A stretch of DNA of 64,000 bases from Gambelia wislizenii (GCA_030847615.1 JAUMIR010000003.1:22945001-23009000), one strand, 5' to 3'. Positions 1 to 11,180 are shown, counted from the first letter of the stretch. Notes: a model not told the origin generated them from the sequence alone. Numbers and translations are program-made.

Positions 1-365
1 CCCCTCTTGGGCTCCCTTGGCAATGAGTCATATCACAAATAAACAAGTGTCCAAAACAACCATTATCCCCAGGAAACATCCTCTTGCACCTTTCCTATCC
101 CACAATATGAGATTGCCATAAACCCATCAGTTCCAATATCTCAGGCATTAACAGCAATCAGCAGAGTTGCAGCTTCCTTTGTTTAATGGTGGGAAATCCA
201 TCTACACTTTGTCCAAAGCCCAAAACACCCCTTCAGGACACAAAATACATTATAAATATTAGCCCCAAACAATAGCAAGGTGTGCCACTGTAAATGACAC
301 CCAGACCCAAAATAAGAGTGAGCTGCATCCAAGGGCAGTTTAGAAAATTCTCTTGTGAGCATTCT

Positions 366-1372
366 TAAGTGGATGATGATGTTAAGTATTATTCTGTACG
401 TTAAGGCCATGCAGTGTTAATGTCTTAAATCTGTGAATCCAGAAATTCCCTCTTATATCTAAAATTCAGGCATACCTCCATTTTCAGGTTACTGCTGGCT
501 ATAGCAACATATTCAGATTTTGCTAACAATGGATATCTTTCACGAATAGGTATATAGTAATTAGGAGATGCTGGGTGGATATCTCCCACAAATGGAGTAA
601 GTTATTGGCTATTGGTTGCTCATGTCTTTGTGGAGAATACTTTCTCTCAAAATGGTGGTTGCTCTCTTGATGTTGTCATCAGTCACAGGGATAACCCCTC
701 TGAAAAAGCTGTTGCTTAAATTCATTGGTCCTCTTATTGTAATTTTCACTGGTGTTGCAGATGCAGCTGATTCTTAGAGCCAAATAGTAGATAGTATTTA
801 TTTTACTATGCTTGGAGTAGCAGTCCAAGTATGGACATCAGTGTGCTTATTCTGAAAATCAGTGTCAATTTCGCGATTTTCAGATGTGAGGTGAACATCA
901 AGGAATGGGATATGTTGATGTTCAATTGCATTGCTAGATGTAAACTTGGTTATTGGATGGACAGAGCTGATGTATAATACAAATTTAGTTGGCCCAATAA
1001 AGGTATCACTGTTTTGTAGATTTTAGATTTTGTTGTACAAACTTTTTTAAGCATCCTTTTTCCTTCATCCCGACCAAAAAGTTGCCATTAATGTACTTCC
1101 GCCACATGAGAGGTTCGTCACTAGCCTCTTTAAGGAAGTTAAAGTTTAGAGTTTGACCATGAATAGATTTTCAGGAGAAAGAGCAATGTCATTACCCAGT
1201 TCTGTCTCCTGTAATTCAACTGACTAGTAACCATTCTGTACTCTGAATTAAAGTGCCATACCTTCCAAATATTTTGGATATTGAAGAGAATTTCTGGATC
1301 CACAGACTTAAGACCTCAAGGCTACATGGTCTCAACCAAGAGGATAATACTTAACACCATCATCCACTTAAA
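366..1372. repeat. Inverted repeat arms flanking a Penelope-like fragment
   Basis: The stretch at about 366-480 reappears in reverse complement at about 1245-1372. Shared blocks include a gtggatgatgatgttaagta-like block and an atccagaaattc block. The arms are imperfect, with several indels, and enclose about 760 bp that holds Penelope-like RT remnants on the minus strand. An inverted partial copy of an element's own end next to the element is a common Penelope-like arrangement, so I read this as one old insertion rather than two unrelated ones. Confidence 0.45.
690..1200 (-). pseudogene. Decayed Penelope-like reverse transcriptase fragment
   Basis: Read on the minus strand with frame changes, this contains an LSPxNLFM-type block (about 1160-1190) and then a block ending in the YING sequence where a YxDD catalytic motif is expected. 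Further downstream is an HIPFLDV block (about 880-900). This order (LSP...NLFM, YxDD, IPFLDV) is the order in Penelope-like RTs. The catalytic aspartates are replaced, and stop codons and frameshifts interrupt the reading, so it is a dead relic. The flanks to position 1 and to about 1590 show nothing else I recognise. Confidence 0.5.
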
Positions 1373-1381
1373 CTGTTAACA

Positions 1382-2560
1382 ACAAAATGTTGTAACCTGC
1401 CACCTTGGATGCTACTCCCATTCATTTTGAGCACTTGAAGAAAGCAGAAGCCAAAACAGTTTACTAATACTGTATATTCATAAAGTTCTGTTTGTTAAGC
1501 ACTCCAGTAAATATATATTTTAAGTGATTAACAGCATCCTTCTGGGATCAGAACAAACTTGTTGGAAGTTCTGTTTGTTTGCTTTCAAATTCTCTCTATG
1601 TGTGTGTCTGTGTGTGTGTGTCTGTGTGTGCTTGAAGTCTGGACTTTGTAGTTAGGATTCTTCTGGCACAATTTAGGGTTCTCGGACATAACCATCTGTA
1701 ACCCTAGGCTTGCAAAATCATGAATCAATTTTCACATAGCACCTTGATTGTCTTTCTGTATCAGTTTCCTTGGAGCTGAGCTGTAGATGAGAACAACGAA
1801 CTGTAGGAAGAGAATGATGGTCTAATATGAACATTCTTTATTCATGTGAGCTGATGGCTTTTGCTGTGGAGATGTGACACCTAGATCCCCAATTTATTTA
1901 TTTATTTATTTATTTATCCTTCTTTTTTTTTAACTGAAGGAAAGATAATAGGGCCAATACCATATTATTTTGAAGGTTTCTGAGGAGATGTCAAGAAGAA
2001 AAAATGAAAATGTCAAAAAAATGGGTTGATATACTATATTACTTACAGGCTGTTTGGCTGAGGGAAAACTGACCAAATGATTTACTGAAAGCATTTACAG
2101 GACAGTCTTTAGATTACAGGGAGGATGAAAAATAAATGAAAAATCTATTTTGTGTTTACTTTAGTGCACCCATTTAAGAATGGCAGGAGGGAAGCATCAC
2201 AGGCTGACAGGTCTAATATTCATGTATACAGTTTGACTTGCATATTTCTCTTAATACAAATCTCTCTGTGTGTTTGCATAATGTAAAATAGATATCTGAC
2301 ACACAGAGAGAATAGATGAATGAAGTCAACCATCAGTAGAGTCACTGGAAACTAGTGGCAGCTGGTAACTCTGTCACTGGGGCAATGAAACTGCTCTGGG
2401 TTTTCATCTGAATTTTAAAGGAACTATCCCAGTTGCTGAACTCTACCCTCAATATAGGCTCAGAAATCTGATTAGCTCCTTTAAAGTTCAACCTAAAACG
2501 TGGAACAGAATCACTGCTCTGCTTACACTGGAGCCACGAACCACAACTGATGAAAACTTG
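1382..2560. other. Intronic stretch with simple repeats only
   Basis: No gene or classifiable repeat is seen here. It contains a short TG-rich run (about 1600-1630) and an (ATTT)n run (about 1890-1917). Confidence 0.5.
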
Positions 2561-2564
2561 TAAT

Positions 2565-3445
2565 GTTGCTGTTGTTAACTGCCCTCGAGTCAGGTTCGAC
2601 TCATGGCGACCCTATGGATGAGACGTCTCATCCATAGGGCCCTGTCCTCAACCGTCCTACTTAGGTCCTGCAGGTTAACCCTTGTGTCTTTCTTGATTGA
2701 GTCCATCCACCTAGTTTGCAGTCTTCCTCTCTTTCTTTTTCCCTACACCTTTCCTAGCATTATTGACTTTTCCAGTGAGCTGTTCCTTGTCATGATGTGT
2801 CCAAAGTATGACAGCCTCAATTTGGTCATCTTGGCTTCTAATGAGAATTCAGGCTTGATCTGTTCTAAGATCCATCTGTTTGTCTTTTTGGCTGTCCACA
2901 GGATCTTCAGCACTCTTCTCCAAGGCCACATCTCAAATGAGTTGATTTTCTTCCTATCAGCTGTCTTCACTGTCCAGCTCTCATATCCATGCACGGTGAT
3001 GGGAAATACAATGGTTTGAACAATCCTGACTTTAGTGTTCAGTTTTACATCTTTGCATTTTAAGTAGGGTGACAGAATGCAGACCTGTCTGACTCCCTTT
3101 CCTATTGGAAATCATCCTGTTTCTCTGTATTCTGTTCTTACGGTGGCCTCCTGTCCTAAGTACAAGTTACGCATCAGGACAATCAAATGTGTTGGTACAC
3201 CTATTTTTTTAATAGAGACCCACAGATTCTCATGATTTATGCAGTCAAATGCTTTGCTGTAGTCTATAAAGCACTTGCTGATTTTCTTCTGAAATTCCCT
3301 GCTGCGCTTCATTATCCAATGAATGTTTGCTATGTAATCCCTTGTGCCTCTACCTTTTCTGAACCTGGTTTGTACCTCTGGAATTTCTCTTTCCTTGTAT
3401 AGTAAGAGTCTTTGCTGCAGTATTTTGTAATACAAGCTTTTTTTA
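2565..3445 (-). pseudogene. RTE/BovB LINE fragment, RT domain with internal deletion
   Basis: On the minus strand this encodes RT of the RTE/BovB clade. It includes a TRFRKGRGTRDYIANIHW block, then CFIDYSKAFDCINHENLW, then LRNLYLGQEATVRTEYRETG (3435-3112). After a stop codon it resumes with VHGYESWTVKTADRKKI and ending LRLSYFGHIM (about 3000-2743). The segment that should hold the catalytic xADD motif is missing: the reading passes from the GVRQ-CILSP block directly to the WTVK block. The 3' untranslated end (2743-2565) finishes in the gttgttgtt-like tail typical of BovB and Sauria SINEs. It is 5' truncated and inactive. Confidence 0.85.
2610..2639. repeat. Perfect 30-bp palindrome inside the BovB 3' region
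   Basis: The 15-base arm CCCTATGGATGAGAC is followed immediately by its exact reverse complement, with no spacer. It lies in the 3' untranslated part of the BovB fragment. The related BovB end at 47890-47920 has only a single copy of the arm, so this looks like a local inverted duplication. Confidence 0.85.
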
Positions 3446-3707
3446 TCTGTTAATGGTTCACTCTGTATAGAGATTTCAAGATTCTGAATCTTCTTTCTGG
3501 GTCGTATTTATTGATTTCCAATTATACTGGGTTCATGAACTTTCCTTAAACAAGAAAAAACATTCTCAACATGGTTTATGGAGTACAATTGGACAACTAT
3601 TAGAACAACCCATCCCTAACTAGTCCACTACAGCTAAACTATCCTCATGTGTAAAGATACATCATTGAATACAAAAGTCATGATCATCTATGTTATAGTA
3701 TTTTTTA

Positions 3708-4137
3708 ATTTATACATATGGCTATGGAAGTTGGACAGTGAAGAAAGCTGACAAGAAGAAAATCAACTCATTCAAACATGATTTTTGAGGCGAGTTCTAT
3801 GCATACCACCATGCCAAAGTGACCTAATAAATGTGTATAGAGCAAATCAAGCCTGGATTCTCTACAGAAGCCAAAATGACCAAACTGAGGCTATCATGTT
3901 TTGGCCATATCATGAGACAACATGATTCATTAGAAAAGACCACAATGTTTGGTAATGTGGAAGGTAGTAGGAAAAGAGGAAGCCCACATTAAAGACTCTA
4001 TCAAAGAAGCCACATCCCTAGGTTTTCAAGATCTGAACAGAGCTGTTGATAACAGGGCATCTTGGGAGTGGGTGTCTCTCATTCATACCATCACCATAAG
4101 TCAAAGTCAACTTGATGGCAATTAACAATGGCAACAT
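3708..4137 (+). pseudogene. RTE/BovB LINE 3' end, opposite orientation
   Basis: The plus strand reads through the same WTVK...KKINSF and KLRLSCFGHIMRQ blocks as the copy at 2565-3445, with several frame breaks. It then continues into the 3' untranslated region and ends in gtcaacttgatggcaattaacaatggc. It is head-to-head with the neighbouring BovB copy, separated by about 260 bp in which I see nothing. It is a 5'-truncated, dead copy. Confidence 0.75.
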
Positions 4138-4139
4138 CA

Positions 4140-4735
4140 ACAGTTTTGATCTTGCTTTTTTTTTTGTTCTATTTTCTGTGAGCCTCTAAGAGAATATATG
4201 GTGTTGTGATGCCTATGAAAGGATACTCAGTAAATCATCAAGTAAAGCAACAACCATTTAAGAAACAATTAAATGTCACTCTTATTGAGATAGTAAAAGA
4301 TATTTATGGGAATAAAGTTTATAGAATTCGCAAATTAGTGTTTCAAAAGGTTACTCCTCAATAAGCGGGATGGAACAAACTGAAAAGATTCTTAGGCTTT
4401 ATTGGGTTTTTCAGCTAGAGTGAGAAAGGGGACAGGAGGTAGTAGCATCCTGGAAAAATACCTATAAATAAAAATGGAGGAAGTAATGCTTTAAGGTCTT
4501 TGTCCAATCATACAATGGACAGAAGCAAGAAAAAGTGACTTGGTGATAGTGAATTTCCAAGATTGGAATGGAGAGGAGCTGGAAGAACTGGTGTGATTCT
4601 TCCAAGACCTCCCTACTAGGATAGCATTGTAGTTCAAATATGGGGTATGTCTCCTGTAACTTAACAGTCTGTGGAACAGGACTAGGTGTTACCCTAAGAG
4701 GTGGGGGTGCCCTAGAACCCCACCCATGATGCCAA
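4140..4735. other. Intronic stretch, nothing recognised
   Basis: No supported gene, RNA or classifiable repeat. The last part (from about 4690) begins to resemble the LTR-like repeat that follows. Confidence 0.4.
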
Positions 4736-4739
4736 AATC

Positions 4740-6065
4740 TCTATTACTGTTTGGGGGAATTATTAGCTCAAATGGAAGCCTGTGAAAGGTGGGTAACTTT
4801 GGAGATATTTTCACCTATGTATATCAGTACTAACTGTAAGGGACACTCCAGTTTAAAGTGAAATAAAGTATTTTTGCTGGAAATAACACAAGGAATATGC
4901 TAGCATACAACACATACACATACACTGTGAAGTCGAAGGCTTTCACAGCCGGCATCCATATATTTTCCTTGGTTTTTTTCTGGGCTGTGAGACTGTGTAA
5001 ACCAACCTGGACACAAAATGTTATTTGAAAACACCAAAATACTGGACCAGGCCAACAGCTATCATGTCAGAATTCACAGAGAAGCTATTGAAATCCACAA
5101 ATACCTGGACAACTTCAATAGGAAAGAAGAAACCCTAAAAGTAAACAAAATCTGGGTGCCAGTCCTGAAAAACACTAAAATCAGAACTCAACACTTGCAA
5201 ATGAACACCCAGGGAGAGGGGGATTTCCCGCAGACAATGGGCCATTAGCCAAACAGACACTAATCCTCCTTGCATATCTTTCCCCAGGAACTACCCATTC
5301 AAATACACAAATTTACATAACCTCTCCAACAGGGGTTCACAGTATATAAATGCCACACACACTCCTACCCAACCATTCTCTGAAGATGCCAGCCACAGAT
5401 GCAGGCGAAACATCAGAAAGAAACTCTTCCAGAACACAGCCTCACAGCCTGGAAAAAAACCAAGAAAAAACACATAGACTCTTAAGAACCATACAAGGCT
5501 ATTGGAAAGAAAGCTGGGGAGGCTGGATAGAGAGAGGTCTAAGAATATAGGGTTATAGTTACCAGTCTTGAAGAGAAGAGTTCTGTGTAGTGAAGATGCT
5601 CAGAGTGGTCTCTGAAGGTGGCACAGAGAATCTGGCAGTGTCAGTGTCCGTCTGTGGCACACTTACCTGAGGTCTAGGCTGGGATATTTATACCCTATTT
5701 CATATCCTGAAGGGGTATTCTGGTTATGACAAAGCCTGGATGCCTTTGCCACTGGATAGACAAAGTAAACTGAAACTCAACTGATTGTGTTAATGGCTGG
5801 GAGATAGGAATTGTTGGGTTTATGACAACCTAGCAGGAAGGGGTATGAGGTGAGATTTCCTTCAGAGTAGATCTGGGAATGGTCACTTGATTGGTTGGTT
5901 GAATGACTCATTGCTGAGATGACCAAGAAAAGATTAGTGCATACCTCCTTAACAACTATGTTTACTAAGGTGCTTCTGCACAATCCTAATATGGGCTTGT
6001 TTACCAAAATATTTCTAAGACACATCCCAGGTCATTGTTACCTCCGCTTGACCTTTTTCATTTGA
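4740..6065. repeat. LTR-like interspersed repeat, copy 1 (carries a Penelope-like insertion)
   Basis: About 0.8 kb of this element lies on both sides of the Penelope-like insertion at 4927-5469. It is homologous to segments at 10664-11180, 32660-33546 and 51100-51945. Shared landmarks are gggggaattat-agctcaaa, a cagtactaactgta block, cttaagaaccatac, a gggatatttataccc block, and acttgattg...gatgac near the right end. AATAAA-containing text (gtgaaataaagta) sits in the left half. Size and the lack of coding sequence suggest a solo LTR, but I could not define TG...CA ends or a target duplication, so the class is uncertain. Confidence 0.5.
4927..5469 (+). mobile_element. Penelope-like element 3' fragment, copy 1
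   Basis: The plus-strand frame at 5018-5248 encodes a peptide with VRIHREAIEIHKYLDNFN and then NKIWVPVL, a pattern I associate with the C-terminal region of Penelope-like proteins. After about 200 bp of 3' sequence it ends in a block (5380-5469) shared with copies at 7600, 8160 and 29710. The first 80 bp (4927-5005) read as an inverted partial copy of that 3' end. An imperfect 11-bp duplication flanks it (4916-4926 and 5470-5480, one mismatch). The uninterrupted form of the host repeat is visible at about 32875-32900. Confidence 0.6.
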
Positions 6066-6270
6066 CAGAAATGTGCTGCTTCAGAATCTGTGAAGCATTA
6101 AAGTTGCAGGTCCCCCATCCTATATCCTATATCCGGCGTGGCAACCCAATATTGGGATTAATAGTTTTCCATGATCTTATCTCAGCCAACATTATATTTC
6201 TGGTTCCTTTGGAACCAACATGCATAAGAGGTGCGATAGTATATCACACTGCTAAACATATTTATCAAGG
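6066..6270. other. Intronic stretch, nothing recognised
   Basis: No supported feature. Confidence 0.4.
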
Positions 6271-6440
6271 TAGTGGGAACCTTTCCCCACACCTTAGATG
6301 TTCCTGGACTCTGATTCCCATCAGGCCCAGCCAGCCTGGCCAATGGTGAACCATAAGAGGAGCTTGAGTTCACCAACTTCTGGAGAGCTGCAGGTACCCT
6401 ACCAAGACAGGCCTTCAGGGGCTGGCTGCAACAGAGGTGA
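6270..6440. repeat. Short hAT-like MITE remnant
   Basis: The text gattcccatcaggcccagcc followed by a partly complementary run is the fold-back pattern seen again at 31430-31580, 43285-43385 and 44790-44885. It is degraded and has no coding capacity. Assignment to hAT-like MITEs is by general resemblance only. Confidence 0.35.
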
Positions 6441-6639
6441 GCATTTTTTAAAAAAAAAACTTTTGTCTTGATTCCTATGGGCAATCTCACCCAGAACAGA
6501 CCCACTGAATCAATGGATTTACATGTGAAGTGACTATCAACAATAGTTTTAATAGGTCTACTGTAGTTGAAACTAACTAATAAGATTCAGTCCAATGTGT
6601 TGTAATGTTAAAAGTGTCAGGGATTATAAAAACCATGTG

Positions 6640-7060
6640 TAGAAATTTTACAATAAAAGGAGCAATGGCCAAGAGGGGCCAGTAGAAAGGGCTATGAGCA
6701 CAGATGCTATTTGCTGCTCAAGACCTAGTATGTGGGAGGTACAGCTGTACTGTCTGAAAACCTTATCTGCATGGGAAAGAATTCTACTAACTGTGAGCTT
6801 GGAAACAGCTCTGTGGGTATGAATGTATAACCCATCATGTTGTGTATATAAAGCAGTGCAGTCCTTTGTCTCATCCTCTTCAGTCTCTTCTCTTTACCCT
6901 GGAATCTTTGCTTGTCTTGCTGACATGCATCATGTATGCTTGTATGGATCCTCATGGATCAGTTCTCATATATACTACACTGCTCTACACTAGTAAAGAC
7001 TTGCAGATTATACACACGCTGTGTGTGAGTCCTTTACTAGCAATCTTATGCAGGCCACAT
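6640..7060 (+). promoter_or_regulatory. Possible solo-LTR-like promoter unit
   Basis: A TATA-like tatataaag at 6845-6853 is followed by a pyrimidine-rich stretch (about 6865-6930) and a block around 6990-7050 that could serve as R/U5. No coding sequence, matching second copy or target duplication is visible. The arrangement is what one expects of a solo LTR, but this is an inference from layout only. Confidence 0.25.
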
Positions 7061-7139
7061 GTGCCTATACTTATAGTACAGCTTGGCCTTCTGCACATGC
7101 CCAGAAGGAACTTGTGTACACGCCTTGAAAAAAAGTGAT

Positions 7140-7489
7140 TATTCATATTAAAATACTAAATACTAAATATAAATAATAATAAAATACTAACATTATTATT
7201 CATATTAAAAGTGATAATTAGGAGCTTTGCCTGATTATCGGGAGCTGCATGTTTCTCATCATTCTCTGGGTATATCTTTCAATTCCAAGCTATTCCTCAG
7301 ATCAATTATTTCCTTAAATTTTTTGGATCGGGATAATTTTTCTGTAGAAAAAAAAAAGTCTGATTGAAAAACAAATTAATAAAATTATGAATGGTGTAGA
7401 AAAAATGGGCATAAGTAAGCTCTCTGTCTCCCTCTCCCTCTCCCTCCCTCTCCCTCTCCCTCTCCCTCTGAACTAAGATTTCATCAGCT
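7140..7489. repeat. AT-rich stretch and (CTCCCT)n simple repeat
   Basis: 7140-7220 is AT-rich with repeated atactaaat-like units. 7420-7471 is a pyrimidine-rich simple repeat of ctccct and ctctccc units. Nothing coding is seen. Confidence 0.6.
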
Positions 7490-8262
7490 GTGAAGTTGAA
7501 GGCTTTTATAGCCAGCATCCATAGGTTTTTCATGATTTTTTCCTGGGCTGTGAGGCCGTGTTCTGAAAGAGTTTATTCCTAAAGTTTTGCCTGCATCTGT
7601 GGCTGGCATCTTCAGAGAATGGTGGGGTAGGGGTGTGGGGGGTATAAATATCCTGAAAAACACCAAAATCAAAACTCAATACATGCAAGTGAACTTCACA
7701 CACACACCCCGGGACAGGGGGATTTCCCACAGACAATGGGCCATTAGCCAAACAGACACTAATCCTCCTTGCATATCCTCCCACCCTAGCAACTAGCCAT
7801 TCAAATACACAAATTTACATATTCTCTCCAACAGGAACTCACAGTATAAAATTAGAGTTGTCCCTCTGTATCCACGGATTTGGTATCCACAGATATAAGT
7901 ATTCACGGCTTGAAAACATTCTTTAAAAAATAATAATTCAAAAAGCAAACCTTGATTTTGCCATCTTATATAAGGGACACCATTTTGCTATGCCACTGCA
8001 TATAATGGGACTTACGTATTCATGGATTTTGGTATCAACCGGGGGGGGGTATAATGGGACTTAAGTATTCATGGATTTTGGTATCAACGGGGGGGGGGGT
8101 GTCCTGGAACCAAACCCCAGCGAATATGAACCAAACCCCACACATCCCTACACCACCATCTCTGAAGCTACCAGCCACAGATGCAGGCAAAACATCAGGA
8201 ATAAACTCTTCCAGAATTTGGCCTCAACAGCCCAGAAAAAAACCACAAAAAACCTATTTCCT
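7490..8262 (+). mobile_element. Penelope-like element 3' fragment, copy 2, split by a Tigger-like MITE
   Basis: The left part (7490-7615) is an inverted piece of the element's 3' end. The direct part follows at 7655-7850, sharing the tcccacagacaatgggccatt and acacaaatttacat blocks of copy 1, and the 3' terminal block resumes at about 8130-8262. Between 7856 and 8128 a pogo/Tigger-like MITE interrupts it. It carries a decayed coding tail only (ccatcttcagagaatg-type 3' text), with no RT. Confidence 0.55.
7856..8128. mobile_element. Tigger-like MITE with internal tandem duplication
   Basis: It begins with the gttgtccctctgtatcc terminus shared with copies at 8957-9188, 19694-19893, 42665-42790 and 45005-45226. 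It lacks the opposite terminus, so its right end is truncated where it meets the Penelope-like sequence. A segment of about 49 bp (8001-8049) is repeated at 8050-8099, each unit ending in a run of G. Pogo/Tigger assignment rests on the terminus and the ttatataagggac core. Confidence 0.6.
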
Positions 8263-8427
8263 CAGCTGATTGGTAGTCAGAAGAGTCTTTCTTCACTTAA
8301 TGGATACGTTATGGAATTCACTGCCACAAGATTTTGTTATGGTTGCTTGGCTTTAAAGTTTGGAATAGTTTATTTTTGGGGCTACACAGCTCAGAAACCC
8401 TCCCAGCCAAGAATATATCAACAGCTA

Positions 8428-8765
8428 CAGGTTGAGTATCCAGAATTCCAAAATTGAAAATACTCCAGAATCCAAAATTGTCCACATGGGTGGCTGGGAT
8501 AAGATACCTTTGTTTTCTGTTGGTTCGATGTACACAAATTTTGTTTCATGTACAAAATTATTTTTAAAATATTGAGTATAAAATTACCTTCAGGCTATGT
8601 GTACAAGGGGTATATAAAACATAAAGGAATTTCGTGTTTAGACTTGGGTCTCATCTCCAAGATATTTCAATATGTATATGCAATTATTCCAAAATAATAA
8701 TAATAAAAAATCAAAATACAGAACACTTCTGGTCCCAGCATTTCGGATAAGGGATACTCAACCTG
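8428..8765. mobile_element. Tigger/MER2-like MITE, complete
   Basis: The termini are CAGGTTGAGTATCC at 8428 and the complementary ggatactcaacctg ending at 8765, flanked by TA dinucleotides at 8426-8427 and 8766-8767. The TA duplication and the terminus are typical of pogo/Tigger-derived MITEs. The 338-bp interior is AT-rich and non-coding. Confidence 0.75.
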
Positions 8766-8956
8766 TATTAGTGATTCTATCTCTACAGCACCTATGAGCT
8801 TACAGGCAGTACGTTACTAAATGGGAGGTGCAGGTAAATAATAGGGAAGGATGAAGATTTTGTGTCCTGTTGGTGGACAGCTGGCTGGTCATTACTGGTA
8901 ACATAGATTAGAAAGTTACTTTATATCATATAGTTCCCAGAATGCTGGGAGTTATA

Positions 8957-9188
8957 TAGTTGTCCCTTCACATTCACTGGGGTTTGGTTCCAGAACCCCC
9001 CATGAATACTCAAATCCGTGAATACTCAAGTCCCATTATATGCAATGGCATAGCAAAATGGTGTCCCTTATATAAGATGGCAAAATCAATGTTTGCTTTT
9101 TGGATTATTATTTTTTTAAGAATATTTTCAAGCCGTGAATATTTAAATCCATGAATGCCAAATCCATGAATGTGGAGGGACAACTGTA
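8957..9188. mobile_element. Tigger-like MITE, complete
   Basis: Inverted termini agttgtccctt and gagggacaact lie at the two ends, with TA at the junctions. The interior contains the ttatataagatggcaaaatc core found in the other copies of this family. It is about 230 bp and non-coding. Confidence 0.7.
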
Positions 9189-9734
9189 GCCCAGAAAGGA
9201 ACTTTTTCAAATGCTGATTGGAAACAGGGTACAAGATTATCTAGTGTCTTGCGTTTATCCAGCAGGGTTCTTTTGATTTTTGATGGGCACACGATACTAG
9301 GTAGTCTCATGCAAATTGGAAGAAGATATCATTATACAAATATTAATGTACTGTAGGCCTAAGCCTGTTTTCCATCCTGTTGTATAAATCATTTTCTCTA
9401 CCTTGCAAACTTTTGAAAAGGATTGCAGGGCTGGCCTAATTTTCAGCTCTTACTGCTTTTGCAAAGTGTACTTCTTCTGAATGTGTTTACATCCTGAATA
9501 TTTCCCAGACAGCCAGATGGACCTTCCATCTGCTCTCCTGCTTAATGGTTAGCTTTTCTTCCAAACCTCTTCTTGCATCACACCCAGTTTTCAGTGGTGT
9601 TTTAAGTAACCCATCTACCATGCTTTTTGTTTTCCCATTTAACATAGGGTGGGGTTTTTGTCAAGTCTGGATTGCCTGACAAACAAATTGTTGTGAGCAA
9701 TAGGGAGTGAGACCAATAAGCCCTGATTTCTGTG
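9189..9734. other. Intronic stretch, nothing recognised
   Basis: No supported gene, RNA or repeat. Confidence 0.4.
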
Positions 9735-10302
9735 TCACAGAATTATCCAATCATAGAATAGGAAGAGACCACAAGGGTCATCCAGTTCAATCACCTGCAA
9801 TACAGGAAAACACAATCAAAGCACTCCCAACAGATGGCCATCCATCCACTGTTTAAAAACTTACAAAGATGGAGACTCCACTACACTCTGTGGCATTGTA
9901 TTCCTCTGTCAAACAGCTCTTACTGACAGGATGTTATTCCTATAGGAATCTTTTTTTCCTGTAATTTGAATCCATTGTTCCATGTCCTAGTCTCTAGAGC
10001 AGCAGAGAACAAGCTTGCTCCATCTTCAATATGACATCCTTTCAAATATTTAAACATGGCTCTTATGTCCCCTCTTAACCTTCTCTTCTCCAAGCTAAAC
10101 ATACCCAGCTCCCTAAGCCGCTCCTCATAGGGCATGGCTTCCAGACCTCCCACCATTTTGGTTGCCCTCTTCTAGACACATTCCAGCTTGTCAATAACCT
10201 CCTTGAATTGTGGTGCCCAGAACTGGACACAGTATTCCAGGTGAGGTTGGACCAAAGCAGAATAGAGTGGCACTATTACTTCCCTTGATCTAGACACTAT
10301 AC
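9735..10302 (-). pseudogene. CR1-like LINE 3' end
   Basis: The minus strand encodes the C-terminus of a CR1-type ORF2: the frame at 10156-9920 contains EAMPYEERLRELGMFSLEKR and then an RTWNNG block. The rest of the tail has lost its frame. The 3' terminus at about 9750 is the attctatgatt-type repeat that marks CR1 ends. It is 5' truncated and stops at about 10302, where a different repeat begins. Confidence 0.8.
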
Positions 10303-10663
10303 AGTAGCACCCTGCATCCACTGATTTGCCATCAACTGATTCAGTTATCTATGGATGACAACAACGGGGCTGGATGGGTGGGTGGGGGAGGGCAGGAGGG
10401 AGGGAGTAGGCGAGTTCATTTCCCCCCTCTCTTCCCCAGGACGGTTCCAGTGCCATGGGTTCCGGCAGCAGAGCTGGTGGTGGGTGGACAAGGAAGGGAG
10501 AGAGGAGGAGAGTTCGCATCCTGTCTCCCTTCTCCATGGGGAAGGGGGTCAGGTGGCAGCGGCAGTGAGGGTGTTCACTAAACAATTTGTAAGCCGCTCT
10601 GAGAGACTTCATGGCTGAAGAGTGAGGTATAAATATGTAAATAAATAAATAAATAAAATTGTC
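10303..10663. repeat. Mosaic: MITE terminus, GC-rich box and L2-like tail
   Basis: 10303-10365 resembles a Tigger-like terminus (cagtagcaccctgcatcc). 10366-10565 is GC-rich and purine-rich with no recognised content; open frames here are by-products of composition. 10586-10660 reads ttgtaagccgctctgagag and continues to a (AATA)n run, the 3' tail of an L2-type LINE, also seen at 42448-42500. Confidence 0.45.
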
Positions 10664-11180
10664 TAGACTGGGATATTTATAACCCATTTCATGCCTTGAA
10701 GGTGTGTTTTTGCTATAACAATGGCTAAATGACTCTCCCACGGGACGAACAAAGGAGAACGAAACTCCACTGATTGTCTTAAATGGCTGGGAGATAGGTA
10801 TTGATTGGTTTATGACAACCTTGCATTGTGAGACAAGAGGGGTTTCCAAAGGACATTTCCTCGAGATTTTGGTTGTGTAGGTCACTTGATTGTTTAGGAT
10901 GTATGAGTCACCATTGAAAGGCCCAAGAAGGGAATAGCACATGCTTCCTTAATGGTTTTGTTTACTAAGGGTGTCCACTTAATCCTAGCTTGGGTGTGTT
11001 TGCGAAAATATTTCTAAGACATCTTCCCACATCCTTGTGACTTCCATCTGACCTCACTTTGGCTTATCCTGGTCTACTAGACCCCTCTGAAGTGTCTAAT
11101 ATTTCCAATTTTGAGATATTATAGGGAGGGGATAGTAGGGCATGCTAACAATGGTTGGCAACTGGTTTTTGTTGGGGCTC
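10664..11180. repeat. LTR-like interspersed repeat, copy 2 (right half)
   Basis: It matches copy 1 from the gggatatttataaccc block to the gcatgctaacaa end. Only the right half is present; the left part found in copies 1 and 3 is missing. Confidence 0.5.

Noticed and set aside
5018..5248. A small host gene
   Set aside because: The 76-codon peptide matches the pattern of Penelope-like proteins and sits within a repeat with target duplication.
10349..10942. 197-codon minus-strand open frame
   Set aside because: It crosses a repeat boundary and a GC-rich tract and has no recognisable domain.
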